64,000 bases of DNA from Diaporthe sp. PMI_573. Lineage: Eukaryota; Ascomycota; Sordariomycetes; Diaporthales; Diaporthaceae. Positions 1-8,966 of the stretch are shown in pieces. The stretch is from assembly GCA_021399435.1 (NCBI GenBank), contig JAJTUP010000042.1, forward strand, positions 186,001-250,000, read 5' to 3'. A program made the position numbers and the translations under genes. A model generated the notes under the pieces. That model had not been told where the DNA came from, searched no databases, and saw only the letters and a list, made by a program, of their open reading frames with translations. The number at the start of each line of letters is the position of its first letter. Position 1 is the first letter of the stretch.

Positions 1-1526
1 CCAAAGTCGGAAAAACGAGCTATCGAGTTCTGAGAGGAAGGTACATATGCTCAAAACTGTATCACACTAAATATTTGCTTCGATTTTTAAAGGACCGTAT
101 AGATTCATTTACAAAAAAGTTCTGTCCATCCTTGTTTTGGCCTTTGCTACCGGAGATGTTCCTTTCCTGGTCAACGGTCCTAGAGATTGATGAAAGTCGG
201 TTCTAGAAGCATCTGAACATCGTTGACAAGTAGAAACCAACGAAAGAACGTACTTTTGTTGATGTTTTCAACTTGTGAACAACTTTAAAGTATGCGGTCT
301 GTGGTTCTCAACTACCATTGTCCTTATGGAGTATCTCCGATTGCAACTTAGCTATACAGAACTCACAACGCAAGAGGTACAATACAGTACTGTGGCCGTC
401 CTGCATGACAAAACTTTACAGTACCTTATTCTTGGTCGTAGCCACCCTTTTCTGACTGATCATGCCGCCTCATGTGCACGAATTGACGTTGAATACCTGT
501 TCGCCGTCCAAATCATTACCACTGATACTACTTTTCGCCTTTTTCAGTTTCGCTCCATCTAGTTTTAAAAAGTTCACCTTGAACAGCCCATAGTCCTTCT
601 ACATTGAGGAAACTACGAGCTATCTCCGCAGAAGTCGACTGCGAGCGGATAAGGCTTTCTACACCTGATAGGCATTGTCGATTCGGTCTTGGCGTTAGCT
701 TCAATCGCAGCTGCTGTTGGTGGGGAGGCGGGGCAAAATGGGCTGCCCAGGGTTACAACTGGGAGTCCTGGCCGATGACTCGGCCCCTTGTCATTGTGCT
801 CATACGAAGTGCTTGCCCTGTCGGCAGCTGATCGGTCCCGAAACGGTGTGCGGCCCGAGAGTAGTGCTTATCGGATTTGTTGACATAGGTCTCGCCGTTG
901 TATTCGCACAAGACGGTCATGTGAGCACCGGTCAGCTTAGATAGCACGTTTTCTTTCTTCATAACACCCCTACGTCGATTGAGTTGGTAAATCCTCTGGT
1001 CTTCTTTATGTTATTGTTTAAGTTCAGATCATAAAACCATGAAGATATTGATAAACTTGTTTATCACAACTGGGCCTGAATTGATCTTATATATACTTTA
1101 TTAAACATTACCTAGGCTCTTGTTCAAGACCGCTCTTGGTAGCCACAAAAGGTCGGCTTTGGCCTGCATGATCATCGTTCTTACTGCACAAACGAAGAGT
1201 TTAGCAAGCGGTTCCCAGCCAACCTGGACAGACTGAGCAACACATGTTTCATGCTGGTCCCTGATATTCACGGCTTTACCCACAACGATTGTTGTCTTGA
1301 CTTTGCGGCACACGATAGAAATCTTCGATATACAAACGCGAGTGATACACGAATCCAGTGGTCTTCGGACATACGAACTCCAAATTTAGCAAAAATGGGA
1401 ATACCCGCTAAAGGCAAGTCTCCCTTCTTGTCAACTTGCTTGTCGCACATTACAAAGTGGATATATCCGGCAAACGATCGTTTGATGATATTTTTTCTAC
1501 AAAATGGTTATCAAACCAGCTTAAGC
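1..1526. other. no confident gene
   Basis: Moderately AT-rich sequence with only short open frames on either strand. None has a recognisable domain, a plausible ATG with splice sites, or a codon pattern like the nearby genes. It ends at the terminal inverted repeat of the hAT element that begins at 1527. Confidence 0.5.
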
Positions 1527-4455
1527 CAGCGTTCCTAACAAGCCAAGTAAGTCAAGTCGGCCCCCAGACTTGTCGACTTGGCCTATTTTCAGGCTATATT
1601 TGTTTGTTTCTGACGTAGATTTGACTTGACTTGTGGTATTTGACAAGTCCTACTAAACTGTCCTAGGCCTAGACTAACCTCCAGAGCTCTCTCCAGAGGC
1701 TTTACTAACTCCCATCTCGTTCCAATTGAACATACCCATCCTAGCCCAGTTCTTGAGGCATTGACAAGACTTCATCAGTCCTCAATCTCGTCGATCAAGC
1801 GTGGTTGTTGGGTCTGATAATAATTGCCCTTAGTGATCCACGGAGTCTTCGTCTTCTTCGCCTGGGCATTCTGAGGAACTGGCTGAGAGCTCCCGCTTGC
1901 CCTATCCACGTATGAGTCGTCAAACAAAGCCCTGAAGTCCTTGACAATGGCCTCCTTGCGTTCGGGGTAGTAGACTTCGATAAACCGTGTCTTGTGAGCT
2001 GGGTGCAGAATCACTGCCGCCCAATAGACCCCTGTCTCCTCCATCAGATTCCTGTACTTTTCCAGCTTCTTAGAGGCAAACTCAAGCGAGTGCTGTATAT
2101 ATCGGAGGCTTAGATCGCCGAGTTGGAGCTCCTCAGTGGCTCTTGGTGACTCAGGCGGAGACGATCGGCTCTGAGGAATAGAGGAGGCTTGTCTTGGAGA
2201 GGAAATATCGACTTCGAAGTCTTGGAGGCGGGTAGGAAGTCTGATTTCCCTCTGCGAGCGCCGAGGCATCTGGGATTCGTCACCTGCAACAAATATACAG
2301 CTTTCAGCCGAATCGGAAGACCCAAAGGAAGGCTCTTCTAGATCGATCTGTGGTGTCTCGAAAGGTGTACCAACAAGGCCCTCATTATAGCGTTTTTGCA
2401 TTTCCTTGAGGTGGTCTTGCAAGCAACAGACTGTTGAGATGACCTCCGCAGACCTGGGTTCCCTGCCCTCAAAGTATTTGGTATACTCGATATATGGCTT
2501 CAAGATTTCGAGGATTTCCGTGAGGACGAGCCAGTCTTCGTGTTGCAAGACATCTTCTTCAGGGATCCGTTTTTCAGGTTTCTCGTCTGTCCTGCTCAGC
2601 CTGCAGAAGGTATCAATGATGTCCTTAAGCTTGATAGCGCGAAGGATCATAAGGTATATCGAATTCCACCGCGTATCGTTGTCTGCCTTCACCATCAAGC
2701 CCACCACATCCTTTTCGATTAGCCAAAGCCCCAGCTCTTGCAATACATCCGCGCGGATTCGACCAGTGGTGATTGCAAGGAATTGGTCTCTCCGTTGAGA
2801 GGATCTGCGGATGAAATGGACGGCGTTGTGAAGCTTGCCAACTGGGCCATATTTCCTCCACTCTTTGAGAAGCCTCAGTTCAGTATCGACATCAAGATTG
2901 TCCTTATTATAGGCAGAGTCGAAGATTTCTGACGAAGCTCCCTCGAGGAAGGCCTTGGCAGAGAGGTTGAGTACGTGGCCAAAGCAGCGGATTCGAACCT
3001 GCCTTTCAAGTTTGACTCTTTGGTACTCAGTTAAGTGAGGCCTCAACGCTTTAAGAATGGCCCTGACTGCCGTATCGCAAGAATCTGCGTTATCAGCAGT
3101 AAAGAAGCCGAGTTTCTTGCTAATATCGAAGTCCCTAAACAACTGGACCATGATCCGAGCCTGGTTCTCGCCTCCGTGGCTGCCTTCAACCCGTTCAAGG
3201 GACAATAGACGTATCTGGAGCTTCCCAGAAGTGTCAACAAAGTGGGCGATAATGGAAAGCAATGCAATATTGTTTGGAGAAGTCCAGAGGTCAAAGGTGA
3301 TATGGATTTTGCTCCGAGCCACTTGGAACTCACGCTTTAGAAGTGTCTTTCGAGTTTCGTACTCCATAGTGATCCAATTCTTGACTGCATCAGCGCTTTC
3401 AGGTAAGAGCTCATTGATGAAGTCCCTATTAAGTACCAGAAGGAGTTCGCGGAAAAGAGGGTGTTCAATGCCGTAGAAGGGGATATTTGCGTCGATAATC
3501 CAACCCATCAAGAGATTCTTGAATTCTTCAGCTGCCGTACGAACCACGAGGCGTTGGGAGGACTTGTCGGAGCTCGACGTCTTCGCAAAGTCGATTATTG
3601 CTTGTCTCTTTGCAAGGGGCTCGTCCCCATCTTGGTCTTGAAGCTCCCCATCTGGAAATATACGGTGCTGTTTCTTGAGATGCCTGCCTGCTGACGTAGT
3701 TGTCTCCCCATCGAATAGCTTCGTTATTCCGATCGATTCGCAGTGCTTGCAAAGAAAGACGTCTTCGTGCGTGTCGTCGGGGTTCAATCGAACGAGACAG
3801 TTGACATGGGGCTGTATCCACGAATTGCGCTTCCTTTTCTTGTGTAGCCATGCCTCAAGAATATAGGTATTAACCCTGCCGTCGCCTTTCAGCTTGATCT
3901 TGGGGAGTTCATCCACATCCTTCGCGCCCCTGATATCGTCGGCTCGAATACTGGCAGTCTGGTAGGTAAAGGACAGGGAATTCGAGGACGAAGCTCGTCT
4001 AAGGACCAAGAACGCGTCGTTTCCAGCGGTCAATCCGTTGGAAAAATCGTCGGCATCTGAAAGGGCAGTTGAGGAAGGCGTATCCATTGTTTCGGTACGA
4101 AAGCTCAAGAATTGGTGGAGGAATTGATGACTTGTGACAAAGTCTTGGTGAAATTTGTTGAGCACCGCGTCACCGCGACGGCGCGACGCCAGATGTTTTT
4201 GTGCTGACTAAGCAATAGTTTGGAGACGGGAGACAACACCAAGAAAATTATCACCAGAACCATATTTGGCCACTTTCCGGGGCCAATTGACCCTATATAG
4301 AGGAAAAACCAGATGCCATATATGACTTGCAAGTCTGGCAAGTCTGAGTGAGGAGAACTTGACTTGATTTGGGTTGTGAGCCCGACGATTTGATTTGCAA
4401 GACTTGATTTGACTTGCCAACTTGACTTGCTAGACTTGACTTATTAGGAACGCTG
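1527..4455 (-). mobile_element. hAT transposon T1 (2.9 kb, C-terminally short transposase)
   Basis: Both ends carry the same terminal inverted repeat beginning CAGCGTTCCTAA, at 1527 on the plus strand and ending at 4455 on the minus strand. Inside each end are many copies of an ACTTGAC/CTTGACTTG motif (about 1540-1640 and 4330-4445), the usual arrangement of subterminal transposase sites in hAT elements. The flanking 8-mers (gcttaagc and ttctgaac) do not match, so no target-site duplication is left. The element abuts the truncated gene at 4448-5545. Confidence 0.8.
1775..4087 (-). CDS. hAT-family transposase with BED finger, lacking hATC domain
   Basis: The start is taken as the ATG at 4087; the frame stays open upstream to a GTG at 4165. 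The protein is about 770 residues. A BED-type zinc finger lies around residues 80-141 (FLCKHC, then H-x4-H in HLKKQH). The RNase H-like transposase core follows, with ITFDLWTSP giving the first Asp and FFTADNADSCD the second. A late motif, YWAAVILHPAHK, is typical of hAT proteins. The frame stops soon after it, and I see no C-terminal hATC dimerisation block, which complete family members have. This suggests a deletion derivative or a shortened protein, so autonomous activity is doubtful. Cut-and-paste transposition in the nucleus is family knowledge. Confidence 0.8.
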   Translation of the reverse strand: MDTPSSTALSDADDFSNGLTAGNDAFLVLRRASSSNSLSFTYQTASIRADDIRGAKDVDELPKIKLKGDGRVNTYILEAWLHKKRKRNSWIQPHVNCLVRLNPDDTHEDVFLCKHCESIGITKLFDGETTTSAGRHLKKQHRIFPDGELQDQDGDEPLAKRQAIIDFAKTSSSDKSSQRLVVRTAAEEFKNLLMGWIIDANIPFYGIEHPLFRELLLVLNRDFINELLPESADAVKNWITMEYETRKTLLKREFQVARSKIHITFDLWTSPNNIALLSIIAHFVDTSGKLQIRLLSLERVEGSHGGENQARIMVQLFRDFDISKKLGFFTADNADSCDTAVRAILKALRPHLTEYQRVKLERQVRIRCFGHVLNLSAKAFLEGASSEIFDSAYNKDNLDVDTELRLLKEWRKYGPVGKLHNAVHFIRRSSQRRDQFLAITTGRIRADVLQELGLWLIEKDVVGLMVKADNDTRWNSIYLMILRAIKLKDIIDTFCRLSRTDEKPEKRIPEEDVLQHEDWLVLTEILEILKPYIEYTKYFEGREPRSAEVISTVCCLQDHLKEMQKRYNEGLVGTPFETPQIDLEEPSFGSSDSAESCIFVAGDESQMPRRSQREIRLPTRLQDFEVDISSPRQASSIPQSRSSPPESPRATEELQLGDLSLRYIQHSLEFASKKLEKYRNLMEETGVYWAAVILHPAHKTRFIEVYYPERKEAIVKDFRALFDDSYVDRASGSSQPVPQNAQAKKTKTPWITKGNYYQTQQPRLIDEIED

Positions 4456-5545
4456 TTCTGAACCGATCACCGTCGCCTTGGACTCTTTGGAAGTAGACCC
4501 TAGCGACGATTCAAGCCAGGGGGACTTCGAAGAGCTCGGATCCGAGGGCTCAATTGCTCATAAAACACGTCGTAGCCTCTTTCGACCGTTTTCCAACATC
4601 CTGGCCTCACGGAAGGCGCGGGCTCGAGCCCGGGAAGCTCGAAATAGAGTGAACATTGTGTTTCGCTTGATCAAGAGCCTGAGCCAGGGCGATTACGTGA
4701 GCTCGGTGCCGTCAGTCTCGAGGACGTTGCGTCCCGATGAATATCAAGATCTTCTCGCTCGCATAAGGGATGACAAAGAAGTGGACGAGTATTTCATGCA
4801 CAGACTTCGGTATGCATATCCCTAAGTGACTGCCTGTTCTCTAGCTAATAAGTTAGGTTCGATTACTCACCTGTGGACCAACGTTTCACTATCTACATGG
4901 TGACTCGACTCCATGAACACTATGGGACGGAGCTCAGTATTGCAATACGGAATCGTGTAAGGGACCATACGATACAAACTTCTAATAATATTATCAAGAT
5001 GATCAATCGGCGTCTAGGGGCAGGTGGATGTCCCGCGCTAAAGCCAAGGAATCAAGAATATAAGGGCAAGATTCCCGACGGGGTGCTACAGGTCCCCGGC
5101 TGTGAATACCCTCCACTGGTGATAGAAATAGGATGGTCTCAAGATAAACACAACGTCGAAAACAAAGCCAAGTACTACTTGGAAAATTTCGACGGACAGA
5201 TCCGAACTGTCATCGGCATCAACCTGAGGGATATATACACAGAACAGGACGCTGTGAAGAGGAAGTGGGCTAGCAAGGTGAAGAAGTTCGAGAATGGGAA
5301 ACTTTCTCAGCCTCCCGAGCCTCTAACCTTCCTAGCCCCTGAAGCAGTCACCAGGGCAGCCGACTTCTCAGTGTGGCGAGCTGAATGTGGTCGAAGTTCC
5401 GGGAAGACAAAGACTGGCAAGAAAAGCGTTCAGAATCAGGTATGTCTCCCAATTGTACTTGTATATTGCAAATTTTCGTCTCATCGGTTTCGTATAGACT
5501 TTCCAGACATCGTATCAGCAGCATATCGAGGAGGTTTACCGGTAG
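4448..5545 (+). pseudogene. Uma2-like PD-(D/E)XK fold protein, 5'-truncated by hAT T1
   Basis: Three exons fit one reading frame: up to 4809, 4857-5439 and 5498-5545. The introns are 4810-4856 (GTATGC...TTAG) and 5440-5497 (GTATGT...TATAG). The open frame runs upstream only to a TAG inside the T1 terminal repeat (4445-4447). It has no ATG before the middle of exon 1, so the true start was probably lost at the transposon junction. The second exon holds IPDGV (about residue 184 counted from 4478) followed by a hydrophobic strand ending in EIGWSQ. This spacing resembles the PD-(D/E)XK nuclease fold of Uma2/DUF820-like proteins; a conventional catalytic Lys is not obvious. The N-terminal third is Arg-rich. 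The cellular role is unknown. An unrelated fungal family with chance motif similarity is possible. Confidence 0.55.
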
Positions 5546-5689
5546 TCTCTTTGCTTGCCTCATCGTGAGTACTACAGTAGTGCTGCTGACACAGAAGGGT
5601 TAAGAGCAATGGCACGGGGTCATAAAAGTACATGCGCAACTGAACGTGGTACCGACAGCATTGAATCCAAGAGTACTGGGAGTGGTGAA

Positions 5690-5770
5690 AAGACCGAGTA
5701 CACCCAGGAGCTTAAGGGACATAGCAGCGAGGTCAACTCGGTGGCCTTCTCTCACAACCGGAACATTCTC
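5690..5770 (+). pseudogene. WD40 repeat remnant
   Basis: The frame encodes a stretch reading ELKGHSSEVNSVAFSHN, which matches the start of a WD40 blade as found in fungal NACHT-WD40 (HNWD-type) proteins. The frame then becomes unrecognisable, with no further blades. It lies directly after the Uma2-like gene. I read it as a scrap of a larger WD40-repeat gene. Confidence 0.5.
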
Positions 5771-6375
5771 TCACATATATTTGCGTTTCGGCTTCCTGGA
5801 AATTCTATTTCACCCATCGTCTTCGACCAGCCTCATAAAACTGGAAGTACTGCACCGCACTTCGCAGGATTTGGTGATGATTCAAGCGTGAGAGGAACGA
5901 GACGGGAAGCAGTGTCCTTTTACGCCTTTCACCAACCTTTGCAATGCTCTAAGTGCAGCATGGACAGAGCTCGGTACTTTGCCAGAATTGAGCTAAGTAC
6001 TTGTAACATATATTACATGTACACACTTTGAATAACCTGGCAAACATTATACTGTACTATACGCCACCCAACTGATAATCAACAGAAGTACGTTTTTTTA
6101 GTTTGTAGGTACGACTAATAGAAAACAACGACATGAATTAAAATCGTACATACCGTACAAGATCACAGACTTTTTTAGGTACGAACCTGAGTCGAAACCC
6201 AGGCTCAGGCTGCCCGCGACCTGGAACCTGGCGCATCTCGCCCGTCTCATTCGCTCGAGGTATAAGAACCGGGCCTAGACCCATCCCTCGGACAAGCACA
6301 TTAAAACAAATCCACGCACGTGTGTCATACAACGAAATATAACAGCACCGTATCTCGACGATTCGTTTCCAAGCC

Positions 6376-7241
6376 ATGATATTCGATGCCTATGATGTTC
6401 CGATGGACCTGGATCCAAGCGACGACAGGCAGCCTCGCACGATACCTAAACCCGGGAAGCGAGTGGAGGCAAGTCTGCACGGGGGGTTATTGAATACACT
6501 CTATACACGCCTCGTCCATCAAGACGTTTTAACCTACTTTACTCAGAATTTCGAATCTGTACTTAGACCTTGGTCCATCCTTCTCGGCGAGACTACCCTG
6601 CCAGGCGACGTTCTAAGCACCGACTGGCGATTTAATTCTGTTTTTAGGGCCCTAGATCGCGTGATTACGGCCGGGGACTATGATACAAGGCTACTTTCGA
6701 GGCTAGCTTATGTACAACTCGTCCGCGTGATAAGGTTGCTTGAGAATCGTGTGGCTCTAGACAGGCAAGCTGGTCGTCTTCACCGCCGCAGTGGATATCG
6801 GAATGCTAGTATTGCTCTCGACATTTACCTGAAAGCCCAGGAAACCCTTTCCACTTCATCGTCTAGGCGCACCTTGATCGAGCGGAAGCGCCTAGCAAAA
6901 CGGTGGAGTGAGCTGGCTGGTCCATGGCCGCTCTTCCTCCTAGTCTATTCGGATGAAGCCGAAGAAATTATGTTCGGTCCTATCAATCCCCGCCCTGATC
7001 ATGGCGAATCGCTGACAATATAACAAGTCAATGCCACAGGCGGCCCGACAACACCATGATTCGCTTAATAGCCGAGCGGACTTTAAGGGATTCACCCTCA
7101 CAACTAAAGGAGATTTGTGCGCACGCAGCGCAGGTAGTACAAACAGCGGTTAAGGAAAAAGGCCCGGTTGATGACCCAACCGTGAGGGAGCTTGCCGAGA
7201 AATGTCGGACTGAGCTACGGGAATGTGGACAACCGCTGTAA
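6376..7241 (+). CDS. unknown two-exon fungal protein
   Basis: Exon 1 is 6376-6971 and exon 2 is 7040-7241. The 68-bp intron has a weak donor (GTTCGG), a good branch-like CTGAC and a CACAG acceptor. Joining them gives a 265-residue protein; without splicing exon 1 ends at 7023 and exon 2 would be orphaned. The start is an ATG at 6376 with a TATA-like ggtataag about 120 bp upstream. The protein is acidic at its N-terminus (DLDPSDD), then helical and rich in Arg and Leu, with no signal peptide, membrane segment or domain I recognise. Its opening resembles the DPSDD stretch of the truncated gene at 4448-5545, which may be coincidence. Confidence 0.5.
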
Positions 7242-7400
7242 AAGTGGGATTAGCCGATGTGCAGGGCACCCTCCGTGGGTGGGAACGGAACCCACCACAG
7301 GGGCAGCCACCAGGCGGCGGGCTACAAGGGGCAACGGCTGTCAGGACTCACCTCCATGGTCAGGGATTAAGCGGGGCAGGTGTGGTCTCTTTGCTTTGAT

Positions 7401-7745
7401 GTGCTTGCTTGTACATCAATATTCTTCGCTAGGTGGACTTAAGTCTACTTCACCGTACTTCAACGTGCTTGCTTGTACCTCAACATTATTCGCTTGGGTG
7501 GGCTTTAGTCTACTTCGTTGTACTTTACTCCAATATGCTTCAGTATACACTGGTGTACTTTGCTAGGGATATTCCAATACACTCCAATACTTCGATATAC
7601 TTCGGCGCACTTCAGTAGCCTTCGATGGGTTTCCGTGTACTTCGCCCGTAGGCGCTTCGAGGTTCTTCAGTGTACTTTGGTGAGGATGCTCAGTGTGCCT
7701 CAGTGGACGTCAGTGTATTTCAACCGTTAGGGGGCTTCCGGGTAC
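7401..7745. repeat. minisatellite, 64-bp tandem pair decaying into TACTTC-rich repeats
   Basis: A unit starting gtgcttgcttgtac at 7401 is repeated, with about 80% similarity by eye, at 7465. This gives a 64-bp period. Downstream the sequence continues as irregular short repeats built on TACTTCG/TACTTCAGTG to about 7745. The rest of 7242-8266 holds no gene that I can support. Confidence 0.6.
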
Positions 7746-8266
7746 TCCAGGATACTCCGCCCCGGCAATCCAGAAATAGGGCCTGGTGAGTTACCACTGC
7801 GGGCTCCACACTGCCACTTGGCGGCTGAAAGCGACGACTAGTACCATTGAAATGCCGAGGACGGGCTACTAGAAGCGGATCTACACAGTGGCATGATTGG
7901 GTTGGATCGCCCTGGCGGGCTGGCGGAGCAGGCCTCCCGTGTTCTTGAACTTTTAGTTCCGAGGTTGTGATTCATGGAACTTGGTATCTGCTTTACGCGC
8001 TTTGTGAATTAGAAGTATTTCAATACAATTTTTTTCCTTGTCGCACTCACAAACCTGACCAGGGTTGAAATCCATGACACTCCACGACACATTCGGAAAT
8101 ATGGCGTGGATATGGATGCTGACTAATAATCGCCAGGTGGAATGGGTGGATATGGATCCATATGGATCCATTTCCACATTTGTGGAAATGAATCCACGAG
8201 AGGCTACATGCAAAAATGATTAACGGAAATTATGTAAGACTATCATAATCCTTTCTTGTGTTATAG

Positions 8267-8781
8267 GGGATGTTCGTCGACGATGCCCAGGGTCGTGAAG
8301 GTTAGGCCTGGCTGGTGGACCAAGCCTTCCTCCACAGCTTCTCTGCTGATACAGAAACTTCTCGTGAGGAAGACGAGGAACGATCGTCCGCTGAGATCTT
8401 CACGATTGAAGACAAGTTCTCTCGCCAACGGTTCCAGGGAATGCTCCCGGACTAACTGCACGTTTCAAGTCTACGGGAGTCCAAAGTGCGTAGCGTTGGT
8501 GATGCCTTCAAGTCACCCACTGTACGTCTCCTCTTCAGGAAGCTCGGCAAGAGGCTAGACGAGTTGGCGATGCGTGCAGCCACTCCGAAGCCGAGAATGA
8601 GGTTCTCGTGGATGCTTCGGAGCATCAGAAGCCTAGGAAGAAACGTAGGGTCGCCCCAGACCCATATCAAGCGTTTGTTGATATCGTGGCGATCGGAAGG
8701 GAGAGGGTGGCTATGGGACTTGTCAAGGAGGAGCCCGCAGCAACACTCGAAGACGACGAGTCAGTGGCTGAAGATGTCTGA
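8267..8781 (+). pseudogene. broken gene of unknown function with basic nuclear-type tail
   Basis: Two coding-like pieces are visible. The first runs from just after a TTATAG acceptor-like site (8266) with an ATG at 8270. It is interrupted by an in-frame TAG at 8303 and ends at 8455, and the open part is acidic and Ser/Glu-rich. The second, 8539-8781, follows a pyrimidine-rich TTCAG acceptor. It encodes about 80 residues with a KPRKKRR nuclear-localisation-like cluster and an acidic C-terminus. I could not find one splice path joining them without a stop, so a pseudogene or a gene with an unresolved exon are both possible. No family is recognised. Confidence 0.4.
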
Positions 8782-8966
8782 TCTCAGTTCTTCCTTGTAG
8801 ATCCACATCGGACGGTCAGACTACTCCGGCTTAGGCCGTTTGTTGGGACAGGTCAGGACAAACCTATCCAATGAAGCCACGCCCGGCGGTTAAGCGGGCA
8901 ATGTTGGGACGAAACCGGACAGCACGTAATCAAGATGGAAAAGGAGTGGATTGATAAATTGCCAAA

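Noticed and set aside
1251..1538. 95-codon plus-strand frame reaching into the T1 end, as a possible 5' part of the truncated nuclease-fold gene
   Set aside because: Composition is not protein-like, it has no splice donor in the right phase, and it runs into the terminal repeat.
2406..2798. Long plus-strand frame inside T1
   Set aside because: It is the antisense of the transposase coding sequence, with no independent start or domain.
3000..3010. ATTCGAACC resembling a tRNA T-loop
   Set aside because: It lies within the transposase coding sequence and no cloverleaf arms can be formed around it.
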